A stretch of 64,000 nucleotides of DNA from an uncultured Bacilli bacterium. GTDB taxonomy: Bacteria; Bacillota_I; Bacilli_A; RF39; UBA660. The stretch spans positions 77,748 through 141,747 of the forward strand of contig CAKOSP010000004.1 of the NCBI GenBank assembly GCA_934102335.1, given 5' to 3'. Positions 52,531 through 61,219 of this stretch are shown here, in pieces (positions within the stretch are counted from its first letter, which is position 1; each line of letters opens with the position of its first letter). Below the pieces are notes generated by a model that saw only the letters and a list, made by a program, of their open reading frames with translations, was not told the origin of the DNA and did not search any database. The position numbers and the translations under genes were made by a program.

Positions 52531-53235
52531 ATGAGATTATTTATTAAAATAAAATATGATGGCTCTAAATTTTGTGGTTTTCAAAGGCAAAAAAATGTTA
52601 GAAGTGTTCAAAAAGAAATTGAAGAAGTTCTTAGTCATTATTATGATATGGATATAAAAATCAAAGGTGCTGGAAGAACTGATGCTGGGGTGCATGCTTT
52701 AGGTCAAACGGCAACCTTTGATGTCCCATATTTTAAACGTGATTTAAAAACATATATGAATAAAAATTTAAATAACATTAAGGTGAAAAAAGTTAGTATT
52801 GTTTCTGATGATTTTCATGCTAGATTTAGTGCTAAGGGTAAGATATATTTATATAAAATAAAATTAAATACCAAGGGTAAAGATCCTTACTATTTAAAGG
52901 TGAAAAATGTTGATATAAAAAAAATGAAGATGGTTAGTAAACTTTTTATTGGTGAACATGATTTTAAAAACTTTGTTTCTGGTTCAAGAGATGATTATAA
53001 AACATTAATATATAATATTAAGTTTTATCGTTTTTTTAATACTTTAATTATTAAGTTTGTTGGTGCTGGTTTTTTTAGATATATGGTTCGAAATTTAGTT
53101 GGTGCTATGTTAGATGTTGGGCGTGGCAAAAAGACTATTGGTTATGTTAAGGATATGTTATTGTATCCTGATGAAGAAAAACAATTATCAACCGTTTTAC
53201 CTAATGGTCTTTATTTATATAAAGTTTTGTATTAA
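52531..53235 (+). CDS. truA: tRNA pseudouridine38-40 synthase
   Basis: Makes pseudouridine in the tRNA anticodon arm (234 aa). KYDGSKFCGFQRQ, the catalytic Asp in GAGRTDAGVHALGQ and FVSG and GFFRYMVRNLVGAML are intact. It follows whiA by 6 bases. Confidence 0.96.
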   Translation: MRLFIKIKYDGSKFCGFQRQKNVRSVQKEIEEVLSHYYDMDIKIKGAGRTDAGVHALGQTATFDVPYFKRDLKTYMNKNLNNIKVKKVSIVSDDFHARFSAKGKIYLYKIKLNTKGKDPYYLKVKNVDIKKMKMVSKLFIGEHDFKNFVSGSRDDYKTLIYNIKFYRFFNTLIIKFVGAGFFRYMVRNLVGAMLDVGRGKKTIGYVKDMLLYPDEEKQLSTVLPNGLYLYKVLY

Positions 53236-53247
53236 CTTAATTAATCG

Positions 53248-53276
53248 TTGACTTTTTAGGCTTTTTTTAATATAAT
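53248..53276 (+). promoter_or_regulatory. Promoter of rplM-rpsI
   Basis: TTGACT (53248-53253), 17-base spacer, TATAAT (53271-53276). Confidence 0.8.
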
Positions 53277-53282
53277 TTTAAA

Positions 53283-53352
53283 TGGTACATTTTATTTACT
53301 GATATTATTAGCTGTGGGAAGGCAAAATAGTAAAAGTAGTGAAAGGAAAATT
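53283..53352 (+). promoter_or_regulatory. rplM leader
   Basis: About 70 bases of leader contain TTTACT (53294-53299 region) that can pair with AGTAAA further on, enclosing AGCTGTGGGAAGGC. An L13-type autoregulatory leader is known in Bacillus at this place. Identity is inferred from position, not from a motif match. Confidence 0.4.
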
Positions 53353-53784
53353 ATGAAAACATTCATGCAAAAAAAAGAAACTGTTGAAAGAAATTGGTAT
53401 GTTATTGATGCTGAAGGTCAAAATTTAGGACGTGTAGCTACTAAAGCTGCTACTTTACTAAGAGGAAAACATAAAGTAACATTTACTCCACATGTTGATT
53501 GTGGTGATTATGTTATTATTATTAACGCTTCTAAAGTAAATTTAACTGGTAATAAATTAGAAGACAAGAAGTATTATAATCATAGTGGTTATCCAGGTGG
53601 TTTAAGAGAAAGAACTGCTCAAGTTATGATTGAAAAATATCCAGAAGAAATGATGGAAAGAGCTATTAAAGGTATGCTTCCTCATAATCGTTTAGGAAGA
53701 AAAATGGGAACTAAGTTATTTGTTTATGCTGGTGCTGAACATAAACATAGTGCTCAAAAACCTGAAAAAATAGAGCTTAATTAG
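53353..53784 (+). CDS. rplM: 50S ribosomal protein L13
   Basis: L13 (143 aa), an early assembly protein. RNWYVIDAEGQNLGRVATKAATLLRGKHK, DYVIIINASK and MLPHNRLGRKM are typical. ATG 53353 after GAAAGGAAAA is preferred to the open frame at 53314, which would encode the leader. Confidence 0.96.
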   Translation: MKTFMQKKETVERNWYVIDAEGQNLGRVATKAATLLRGKHKVTFTPHVDCGDYVIIINASKVNLTGNKLEDKKYYNHSGYPGGLRERTAQVMIEKYPEEMMERAIKGMLPHNRLGRKMGTKLFVYAGAEHKHSAQKPEKIELN

Positions 53785-53792
53785 GAGGATTT

Positions 53793-54212
53793 ATGGCAAA
53801 GAAACAAAGTTGGAGTGCTACTGGAAGAAGAAAAAGAAGTGTTGCACAAGTTACTTTAACTGGCGGTACTGGAAATATTACTGTTAATGGTGTAGATGTT
53901 AATGAATATATGCCTTATGCGACTTTAGTTATGGATTTAAAACAACCTTTAGTTGCAACTGATAACGAAAATCGTTTTGATATTGATGTAGTTGTTAGAG
54001 GTGGAGGTTTCTCTGGACAAACTGGAGCTATTCGTTTAGGTATTACTAGAGCATTACTTTTATTTGATGCTAATACTGATCAATCTAGAGAAGATTCTTA
54101 TCGTCATATTCTTAAAAATGCTGGTTTTGTTACTAGAGATGCTCGTATTAAAGAGCGTAAGAAATATGGTCTTAGAAAAGCTCGTAGAGCACCACAATTC
54201 TCAAAAAGATAG
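53793..54212 (+). CDS. rpsI: 30S ribosomal protein S9
   Basis: S9 (139 aa); its C-terminal tail reaches P-site tRNA. TGRRKRSVAQV, GGGFSGQTGAIRLGI and the end RKYGLRKARRAPQFSKR are typical. GGAGG upstream. Confidence 0.97.
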   Translation: MAKKQSWSATGRRKRSVAQVTLTGGTGNITVNGVDVNEYMPYATLVMDLKQPLVATDNENRFDIDVVVRGGGFSGQTGAIRLGITRALLLFDANTDQSREDSYRHILKNAGFVTRDARIKERKKYGLRKARRAPQFSKR

Positions 54213-54230
54213 AATTCAAAGTTTATTTTT

Positions 54231-54257
54231 CCGAAAACGTTATGTTTTCGGTTTTTT
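54231..54257 (+). terminator. Terminator of rplM-rpsI
   Basis: CCGAAAAC (54231-54238), loop GTTAT, GTTTTCGG, then six T. Confidence 0.9.
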
Positions 54258-54275
54258 GTTGCATATATATTTATT

Positions 54276-54926
54276 ATGAAAAGATATTTTGTTTTAGTGT
54301 TTGTATTGTTTAGTTTTTTTTCTATAGTTTTGAGTGTAAAATATGTAAGGGCTTCTTTACCACTTTCAGGTAAGTTAATAATTATTGATCCTGGCCATGG
54401 GGGTTTGGACGTTGGGACAAGTTATAAAAATATATATGAAAAAGACATAAATCTTAATATAAGCAAAAAATTAGAGCAAACGCTTATGAAATATGGTGCA
54501 TCCGTAGTTATGACAAGGACTGGTGATTATGATTTGTCTGTTCCAAATACCACAAGAAGAAAAAAATCTGATTTTGATAATCGAATTAAATTAATAAATC
54601 AAAGTAAAGCTGATTTATATTTATCAATTCATCAAAATTATTTAAATGATTTTAGTTATTCTGGAGCTCAAGTGTTTTATAATAACGATAACTTAAAACT
54701 TGCTTCTTCAATTCAAGATGTAATGAACAAAAAATTAAATGCTAATAGGAAAATTAAATCAATACCTACTGATACGTATATGTATTCTAAATTACAAATA
54801 TCTGGTGTTTTAATTGAGTGTGGTTTTATTTCAAATTCAGATGAAAGATTAAAACTGCTTGATGATAATTATCAAAATGAAATCGCTTTAGCTATAACTG
54901 AAGGTTTATTAAAATATTTTTCATAA
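54276..54926 (+). CDS. cwlD: Germination-type N-acetylmuramoyl-L-alanine amidase CwlD
   Basis: A zinc amidase (216 aa) with an N-terminal membrane or signal segment (residues 4-25). IIDPGHGGLDVG contains the zinc His41; Glu of IYEKDINL, His in LSIHQN and Glu of LIECGFISN complete the site. CwlD makes muramic delta-lactam in the spore cortex so that germination enzymes can recognise it. It lies close to rpsI as in Bacillus, where ybaJ and ybaK intervene, supporting CwlD rather than another amidase. Confidence 0.92.
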   Translation: MKRYFVLVFVLFSFFSIVLSVKYVRASLPLSGKLIIIDPGHGGLDVGTSYKNIYEKDINLNISKKLEQTLMKYGASVVMTRTGDYDLSVPNTTRRKKSDFDNRIKLINQSKADLYLSIHQNYLNDFSYSGAQVFYNNDNLKLASSIQDVMNKKLNANRKIKSIPTDTYMYSKLQISGVLIECGFISNSDERLKLLDDNYQNEIALAITEGLLKYFS

Positions 54927-54987
54927 ATTTTTCACATTTTGTTAACAGTATTATCATGAATTAAATATATATTTAAGATGTCGTTTG

Positions 54988-54996
54988 TGATATAAT
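54988..54996 (+). promoter_or_regulatory. Extended -10 of the Abi-family gene
   Basis: TGaTATAAT (TATAAT 54991-54996), without clear -35. It overlaps ATG 54995, so the gene must start later. Confidence 0.55.
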
Positions 54997-55015
54997 GTAT
55001 ATTAAGGTGGATAGT

Positions 55016-55960
55016 GTGAATACAAAACCAGATAAAAAAATATTTAAAACATTAGATGAGCAAATTGAGATAATGATCAGCAAGGGTTTAACTATAACTG
55101 ATTATGAATATACACGTAATGTTTTACTTAGAGAAAATTACTTTTTCTTAAATGGTTATCGTCATATGTTTATGGTGTCTGATGTTAATAGAACGTTTAT
55201 AAAGGGTTCCACATTTGATGAGTTATATGCAGTATTTAATTTTGACAGACGACTTAGAAATATTTTGTTTAAAAATATATTAATTTTCGAAAATAATATT
55301 AAAAGTATTTTATCTTATGTAGTGAGTAAAAATCATGGTTTTAAAGAAAAAAATTACTTAAATATTAATAATTTTGTAAAGGATTCATCTCGATATAGGC
55401 AAATTAATGATTTAATTCGAAAAATGAAGCGACAAATCAGGGTAAATGGTAGGCAACATACAGCAACTAGTCACTATTTAAATAAATATGGTTATGTTCC
55501 TTTATGGGTTGCTGTTAAAGTTTTATCTTTTGGTATTGTAGGTGAACTTTATACGATTTTACAATATAAAGATCAAGAAGAAATTGCAGAAATATTTAAC
55601 ATTGATATTCATAATTTAATTGATTATTTACCTATTATTGCTAATTATAGAAATCTATGTGCTCATGAAGATATTTGTTATGAAAATAAAACTCAAAAAT
55701 TTATTGATGATACAAAATATCACACTATGTTGTTTATTCCTAAAAAAAATGGGGAATATATTTATGGTAAGAATGATTTATTTGCTTTAATAATTATTTT
55801 AAAACAGTTGTTAGATGAATTAGATTTTACTATGATGATTAGAGAAATAAGTTATGAATTAGAAATGTTATGTGGAAAGTTACATTCTATTGATATTAAT
55901 AAAGTTTTAATGACTATGGGCTTTCCTGTTAATTATAAAGAAATTTTGAGGTTAAAATGA
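55016..55960 (+). CDS. Abi-family (AbiD/AbiF-like) HEPN protein
   Basis: A 314-aa protein of the Abi_2 family, associated with phage abortive infection. It starts near DEQIEIMISKGLTITD, has LRENYFFLNGYRHMF, YVPLWVAVKVLSFGIVGELY and a HEPN-type Arg-x4-His, RNLCAH (Arg212 to His217), suggesting an RNase. It probably starts at GTG 55016 after AAGGTGG. It is next to htrA (4-base overlap) with no partner toxin or antitoxin gene seen, so whether it protects against phage is inferred. Confidence 0.8.
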   Translation: MNTKPDKKIFKTLDEQIEIMISKGLTITDYEYTRNVLLRENYFFLNGYRHMFMVSDVNRTFIKGSTFDELYAVFNFDRRLRNILFKNILIFENNIKSILSYVVSKNHGFKEKNYLNINNFVKDSSRYRQINDLIRKMKRQIRVNGRQHTATSHYLNKYGYVPLWVAVKVLSFGIVGELYTILQYKDQEEIAEIFNIDIHNLIDYLPIIANYRNLCAHEDICYENKTQKFIDDTKYHTMLFIPKKNGEYIYGKNDLFALIIILKQLLDELDFTMMIREISYELEMLCGKLHSIDINKVLMTMGFPVNYKEILRLK

Positions 55961-57075
55961 TGGAAGAAAAGAAAAGTAATAATGTATTAAGAAATGTTAT
56001 ATTAATTATAGTTGTTTTGTTTACTGGTGCACTTTTAATGTATGGGGTTATATATATGTATCCTCAAAAGTTTAGTACAGTGGTTACTAAATTAGAAAAA
56101 GATGTAACTGTAAATGAAAACGGAATTGCTGATGCAGTTGATAAGGTTTATGATGCAGTTGTAGTTGTGTCTACATATAATAAGACATCCCTTATTTCTT
56201 CTGGAACAGGGTTTGTTTATAAAACTGATGGTGATAAAAGTTATATTTTAACAAATAATCATGTTATTAGTGGTGGAAATAAAGTTACTGTAACATTTAC
56301 GGATGGTAGTGTAGAAGAAACAAATATTGTTGGTTCTGATGTATATTCAGATATTGCTGTATTATCAGTTTCTTCAGACAAAATTAAAACTGTAGCGGAA
56401 ATAGGATCTAGTAATGATTCTAGAGTTGGTGATACTTTATTTACTGTTGGAGCTCCACTTGATAATGTTTATTCTTGGACTGTAACTAGAGGTATTTTAT
56501 CTGGTAAAGATAGAATGGTTGAAGTATCTTTAAATAATTCTAAAACTTCTGATTATGTTATGAAAGTTTTACAAACTGATGCTTCAATTAATTCTGGTAA
56601 TAGTGGTGGACCTTTATGTAATTCTAATGGTGAGGTTATTGGAATTACATCATTAAAACTTGTTAGTAGTGGTGTAGAGGGTATGGGATTTGCCATTCCT
56701 ATCGAAGATGCTGTTAGTATGGCAGAAAATATTATTAATGGTCAAAATAGAGAAAATCCATATATTGGTATATCAATGTTAAACTTATCTCAAGCATATT
56801 ATTATCAAGAATATTATTCAGTAATTAAGGAAAGTAATGTTTCTAGTGGAGTAATAATTGTTAGTGTAGATTCATCAAGTGGAGCAGGAAAAGCAGGATT
56901 GCAAGAAAAAGATATAATTACAAAAATAGGTGATACAAATGTAACTTCAATTGCTTATTTAAGATATGCTCTTTATCAATATAAAACAGGTGATAAAGTT
57001 AAAGTTACTTATATCAGAGATGGTAAAGAAAATACTGCTGAAGTTGTTTTAGGAAGTCAAAAAAGCACAAGTTAG
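55957..57075 (+). CDS. htrA: HtrA/DegP-like membrane serine protease
   Basis: A trypsin-like protease (372 aa) with one N-terminal helix (residues 11-32), protease domain (60-260) and one PDZ domain (270-370). The catalytic triad is His102 (TNNHV), Asp132 (SDIAV) and Ser216 (NSGNSGGPL). It degrades misfolded exported proteins. It overlaps the Abi gene by 4 bases (ATGA), and its terminator spans the stop. Confidence 0.94.
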   Translation: MMEEKKSNNVLRNVILIIVVLFTGALLMYGVIYMYPQKFSTVVTKLEKDVTVNENGIADAVDKVYDAVVVVSTYNKTSLISSGTGFVYKTDGDKSYILTNNHVISGGNKVTVTFTDGSVEETNIVGSDVYSDIAVLSVSSDKIKTVAEIGSSNDSRVGDTLFTVGAPLDNVYSWTVTRGILSGKDRMVEVSLNNSKTSDYVMKVLQTDASINSGNSGGPLCNSNGEVIGITSLKLVSSGVEGMGFAIPIEDAVSMAENIINGQNRENPYIGISMLNLSQAYYYQEYYSVIKESNVSSGVIIVSVDSSSGAGKAGLQEKDIITKIGDTNVTSIAYLRYALYQYKTGDKVKVTYIRDGKENTAEVVLGSQKSTS

Positions 57076-57084
57076 TGCTTTTTT
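57059..57084 (+). terminator. Terminator of htrA
   Basis: AAAAAAGCAC (57059-57068) with GTGCTTTTTT (57075-57084), loop AAGTTA. Confidence 0.85.
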
Positions 57085-57118
57085 ATTTTGTTTGTGGTAC
57101 AATTTAAATGGTGAGAAT

Positions 57119-57844
57119 ATGAAAAGTAAAGTAAGTACAAATAGTTTTTTGTTTAGAAGAGGATTAGCTTATTTATTAGATTTTCTATTTATCACGATTA
57201 TTTCTACTTTAGTGGCTCAAATAGCTTTTATTAATCCTAATCGTGACAAATATGTAGAAGAATATAATAAGTATCAAGATTTAATTTCTAATACGGAAAA
57301 CTTAAAGGAAGTTATTAATAGTGATGAGTATAAAACTTCAGTATATAATATTAGTAAGTATGGTGTGACTTATACTTTAGTTGAAGCTGCTTTATTAATT
57401 GGCTATTTTGTAGTTTTTCAACGCTCTACTAATGGACAAACTTTAGGTAAGAAAATATTTAAGATTAAAGTTGTGAGCAATGACGACAAAAATGTTAAAC
57501 TATGGCAATTACTTGTGAGATCACTATTTTTATATAATATATTAGTAGATATTATTTGTGGTGTTGGAGTTATATTTATGTCACAAAGTATTTATTCTAA
57601 TTTTAATATGATTGTAAGTACAGTTTATGAGTTAATTTCTTATACAACTATTATTATGCTAGTTTTTAGAAATGATGGAAGAGGATTACATGATATGGTT
57701 GCTAGAACTAAAGTAATTGATTTAAAAAATGTAAAGAATACAGAATCTGAAACAGAAAATATAGTTGAAGCAGATTATGAAGAAGTTGTTAAACCAAAAG
57801 CCAAAGTTAATAAAAAGGAGACAAGAAAAAAAGATAAGAGTTAA
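57119..57844 (+). CDS. RDD-family membrane protein
   Basis: A 241-aa RDD protein with three to four helices: SFLFRRGLAYLLDFLFITIIST at the start, a 50-residue outer loop, and TNGQTLGKKIFKIKVV followed by VRSLF and DGRGLHDMVARTKVI. The last 35 residues are a charged cytoplasmic tail. RDD proteins are widespread and mostly of unknown function. The ATG at 57119 fits; an open frame to 57092 lies in the leader. Confidence 0.87.
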   Translation: MKSKVSTNSFLFRRGLAYLLDFLFITIISTLVAQIAFINPNRDKYVEEYNKYQDLISNTENLKEVINSDEYKTSVYNISKYGVTYTLVEAALLIGYFVVFQRSTNGQTLGKKIFKIKVVSNDDKNVKLWQLLVRSLFLYNILVDIICGVGVIFMSQSIYSNFNMIVSTVYELISYTTIIMLVFRNDGRGLHDMVARTKVIDLKNVKNTESETENIVEADYEEVVKPKAKVNKKETRKKDKS

Positions 57845-57860
57845 TAACTTTTATCTTTTT
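57827..57860 (+). terminator. Terminator of the RDD gene
   Basis: AAAAAGATAAGAGT pairs with ACTTTTATCTTTTT (one G-T pair), loop TAATA, close to the start of the next gene. Confidence 0.75.
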
Positions 57861-57867
57861 AAGTAGT

Positions 57868-58434
57868 ATGAAAACAAGTGAATATTTTAAGATGGGATTT
57901 AAAAACGTAAAAGATGACGAAAAAGATTACCGTTTACTAGCTAGTTGGTATCAAAATCCAGAAATATACAAATATTTGACTAAGAAAAGATTAAATATTT
58001 GGGATGTACAGGATTTGTATAAGGAAGCTGTTAAAGTAAATGGTAGACATAGAGCGTTATTTTTTATGTATAATGAAGAGATTTTAGGTGTTATTAAATA
58101 TAAATTATTTAATCAACATGCAAATGGATTTCTTGGCATAGATGAAGAATTAATATATGAAATGAAAGTTATATTAAAAGATCCTAGTGAAAAAAACATT
58201 AAAGCTATGACTATGGCTTTAGAGTTGGCATGTTATAATCTAGAAGAAAAAAATGGTATAGATCGGGTATTAATGTTTCCAATGAAAGATAATAAAGCTG
58301 TTATTAAAGGAGCTAAAAAAGCTGGATTTAGAAAACGAGGAACTTTTGAAGATAATGGTAGTGAATATTTAATTTTGGAATATAATAAAATGTATTTTGC
58401 AAATAATGATCCAACTAAAAAAATTGTTATATAA
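57868..58434 (+). CDS. GNAT-family N-acetyltransferase
   Basis: A 188-aa acetyltransferase of the RimJ/RimL-like GNAT type, with LASWYQNPEIYKYLT at the start, then VILKDPSEKNIKAMTMALELACYN and a RVLMFPMKDNKAVIKGAKKAGFRKRGTFEDNGSEYLIL ending. The acceptor is unknown. There is no strong ribosome site before ATG 57868; ATG 57892 is an alternative. Confidence 0.75.
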   Translation: MKTSEYFKMGFKNVKDDEKDYRLLASWYQNPEIYKYLTKKRLNIWDVQDLYKEAVKVNGRHRALFFMYNEEILGVIKYKLFNQHANGFLGIDEELIYEMKVILKDPSEKNIKAMTMALELACYNLEEKNGIDRVLMFPMKDNKAVIKGAKKAGFRKRGTFEDNGSEYLILEYNKMYFANNDPTKKIVI

Positions 58435-58448
58435 TTATGTTTAATATA

Positions 58449-58457
58449 TGCTATAAT
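58449..58457 (+). promoter_or_regulatory. Extended -10 of the SPFH cluster
   Basis: TGcTATAAT (TATAAT 58452-58457), 55 bases before the SPFH start. Confidence 0.55.
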
Positions 58458-58511
58458 TGTATTAGGATAGGTGCTTTAAACTATTCGTGAGTGTTTATAG
58501 GAGGTATAATT

Positions 58512-59705
58512 ATGGGATTTATTAAAGCATTTTCAGGTGCTATAAGTAGCACATTTGCTGATCAATGGTTAGATTATTATCAACCCAAAGCTAATATATC
58601 AGCAACGGCTGGTTTATATCCTGCTGTACAAAATAATTTGGGTGAAAATACTAAGGGTAATGAATGCGTAATAAGTAATGGTAGTAAGATAATTGTTCCA
58701 GAAGGAACGGCATTAATTACTATGCAAGATGGTGAAATTACAGGTTTTATTACTGAACCTGGAGGATTTATTTTTAGAACTGATGATCCGAATTCACAAT
58801 CTATATTTGCTGGGGATGGAATTGTTTCTTCTCTTGTAAAGTCAACTTGGGATAAGGTAAAATTTGGTGGTCAACCAGCAACACAACAATTAGCTTTTTA
58901 TGTTAATTTAAAAGCAATACCAAATAATAAATTTGGTACTCAAGGTGAAATCTATTGGGATGATGCTTTTTTTGGTACACAGGTTGGTGCTGTAGCTAGA
59001 GGTACTTACGTAATACATATTATGGATCCTTTGCTTTTTGTAAAGAATTTTGTTCCATCAATGTATTTACAACCTAATGCTCCAACATTTGATTTTGCTG
59101 ACATGGAAAATGATGCTTGTTCTCAATTATTTAACGATGTGGTTTCATCATTGAGCTCTGCATTTTCTTTATATACAAATGATCCAAATAAAGGTAATAG
59201 AATTTCAAAGATTCAAAGTGATTCCGTAGGATTTGCAGCATCCTTATCTGAAGCTGTAGAAAGTGCTGCTAGGTGGAAAACAAGTTATGGTTTAGAAATT
59301 ACTCAAGTATCAATCACTTCTATAGAATATGATGAAGATACTAAAGAATTAATGAAAGAAGTTAAAAAAGCTGATGCTTTTGCTGGTGCACGTGGAAATA
59401 CATTTATGCAAATGTCTGTTGCACGTGGAATAGAAGCTGCTGGTCAAAATGGTGGTGGTACTGGTATGGCTTTCATGGGAATGGGTATGAATGCTGCTAA
59501 TGGTATGATGGGTTCTGTACAACAACCTAATACTAATGCGTATCAAAATAATTTAAATCAACAAACACAACCTAGTAGCCAAGCTACACAACAAAATGTT
59601 GAAGATCCAGCAACTAAATTGTTAAAAATGAAGGAATTATTAGATGCAGGTGCTATTAGTCAAGAAGAATATGATAAAGTAAAAGCACAAGTATTGGGTA
59701 TATAA
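58512..59705 (+). CDS. SPFH-SHOCT protein (YdjI-like)
   Basis: A 397-aa protein without membrane helix: an SPFH-like domain of the YdjI/virion-core type (residues 1-270; MGFIKAFSGAISSTFADQWLDYY, VPEGTALITMQDGEITGFITEPGGF and ESAARWKTSYGLEI), a Gly/Met-rich linker (about 290-345) and a C-terminal SHOCT motif (DPATKLLKMKELLDAGAISQEEYDKVKAQVL). YdjI in Bacillus helps recruit PspA to stressed membrane. GGAGGT sets the start at 58512. It is 2 bases from the zinc-ribbon gene. Confidence 0.87.
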   Translation: MGFIKAFSGAISSTFADQWLDYYQPKANISATAGLYPAVQNNLGENTKGNECVISNGSKIIVPEGTALITMQDGEITGFITEPGGFIFRTDDPNSQSIFAGDGIVSSLVKSTWDKVKFGGQPATQQLAFYVNLKAIPNNKFGTQGEIYWDDAFFGTQVGAVARGTYVIHIMDPLLFVKNFVPSMYLQPNAPTFDFADMENDACSQLFNDVVSSLSSAFSLYTNDPNKGNRISKIQSDSVGFAASLSEAVESAARWKTSYGLEITQVSITSIEYDEDTKELMKEVKKADAFAGARGNTFMQMSVARGIEAAGQNGGGTGMAFMGMGMNAANGMMGSVQQPNTNAYQNNLNQQTQPSSQATQQNVEDPATKLLKMKELLDAGAISQEEYDKVKAQVLGI

Positions 59706-59707
59706 TA

Positions 59708-61219
59708 ATGCAAGAAAATAGTGAAAATATAACTATTAATAACCAAGATACAATTATTAAAACCGATGTGCGAGCAAAAGATGGTCAAGATAAATGCCCT
59801 AAATGTGGTGCAACTGATATTACTTTAAGACCAAAAACTGGCAAATTAATTTGCAATTATTGTAGATTTGAATTTGAACCAGAAAAATTAGAAGGAATGC
59901 AAAGCGATATTAGTCAATTAAAGGGAAGAATAGTTGGTTCTGGTGCGACTAATATAGCTCATGATACAAATGATGTTATTACGCTTAAGTGTACTAGCTG
60001 TGGAGCTGAAGTGGTAATTGATACCGCTTCTTCTGGTTCTGCTAGGTGTCACTGGTGTAGAAATGTTTTATCTATTAATCAACAAATTCCGAATGGTAGT
60101 ATTCCGGATGTAGTACTACCATTTAATATCAATAAGGATGAAGCGAAAACACAAATAGAAACTTTTGTAGGTAAAAGAAAATTTTTTGCTCATCCAAAAT
60201 TTAAGCAGGAATTTACAACAGATAATATTATGGGAGTTTATTTTCCTTATATGTTGGTTGATATAAATGGTCATGCTGACATGAAAGGTATGGGTGAACA
60301 TCTTTTAAAAAGCTATTATCGTGGTAATGGTGATAGTCAAAAACAGTATTATGATGCTGAGGCTTATAAAGTAGAAAGAGACTTTGATATTGCCATTTCT
60401 GGTCTTTCTATTGAATCATCTTTAGATAAATTAGATGTTAATTCTAAAGAAAAAACAACCAATATAATTAACTCAATTATGCCTTTTGATGTTGAAAATT
60501 GTGTTAAATATAATGCTAATTATTTAAGAGGATTTACCTCTGAAAGAAGAGATACTAATATTGAACAATTGCAAAATATTGTGTATGAACAAGCTAAAGA
60601 TGTAATAAGATTTGCTGCTAATGATACTTTAGAGTATTATGATCGTGGAGTTGCTTGGGATTCTGAAAATTTTAGTGTTTTGGGTGAGCAATGGAAAGCA
60701 GCATATTTACCTGTTTGGCTATATAGTTATCAACAAGTAGAAAAAGATAAAAAGATTTTACATTATGTTGCTGTTAATGCTAGAACTAAAGAAACTATGG
60801 GTAGTGTTCCAATACATGTACCAAAATTAGTGTTAATATCTTTTTTAGTAGAAATTTTAGGTTTAATAGCTATGTTGTTAGTAGATTGGGATTATAGTTG
60901 GATATTTTTATCTGCAGGTATAATCTATTTTATAGTAATTTATTCTAAATATAGAAATTCTTCTGCTAGACATACTTATGAACAAGAAACTAAACGAGAT
61001 ATTTCAAATTTAAAAAAGGTTGACATTATGATTGAAACGAGAAGAGGCCTTTCTAATTCAATGATAAATGGATGTAATAATATGAGAGTTAATGGAACAA
61101 ATATTAACGATAAATTATCTGTTAATAATGTAAAAAATGCAGCCCTAAATGCAGTTATTGATAATGATTCATTGGCTGGTTTTATAAAAAATAATATAGA
61201 AAAGAGTGATAAGAAATGA
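59708..61219 (+). CDS. TFIIB-type zinc-ribbon membrane protein (YdjG-like)
   Basis: A 503-aa protein with two N-terminal zinc ribbons (CPKCGAT then CNYC at residues 27-60; CTSCGAE then CHWC at 97-119), a large soluble part, and two adjacent membrane helices near residues 375-415, then a helical tail. Its neighbourhood with the SPFH gene and its zinc ribbon agree with YdjG, partner of YdjH and YdjI in Bacillus. It overlaps the next gene by 4 bases. Confidence 0.83.
   Translation: MQENSENITINNQDTIIKTDVRAKDGQDKCPKCGATDITLRPKTGKLICNYCRFEFEPEKLEGMQSDISQLKGRIVGSGATNIAHDTNDVITLKCTSCGAEVVIDTASSGSARCHWCRNVLSINQQIPNGSIPDVVLPFNINKDEAKTQIETFVGKRKFFAHPKFKQEFTTDNIMGVYFPYMLVDINGHADMKGMGEHLLKSYYRGNGDSQKQYYDAEAYKVERDFDIAISGLSIESSLDKLDVNSKEKTTNIINSIMPFDVENCVKYNANYLRGFTSERRDTNIEQLQNIVYEQAKDVIRFAANDTLEYYDRGVAWDSENFSVLGEQWKAAYLPVWLYSYQQVEKDKKILHYVAVNARTKETMGSVPIHVPKLVLISFLVEILGLIAMLLVDWDYSWIFLSAGIIYFIVIYSKYRNSSARHTYEQETKRDISNLKKVDIMIETRRGLSNSMINGCNNMRVNGTNINDKLSVNNVKNAALNAVIDNDSLAGFIKNNIEKSDKK

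Noticed and set aside
54995..55015. ATG 54995 as start of the Abi gene.
   Set aside because: It overlaps the TATAAT -10 box; GTG 55016 after AAGGTGG is more likely.
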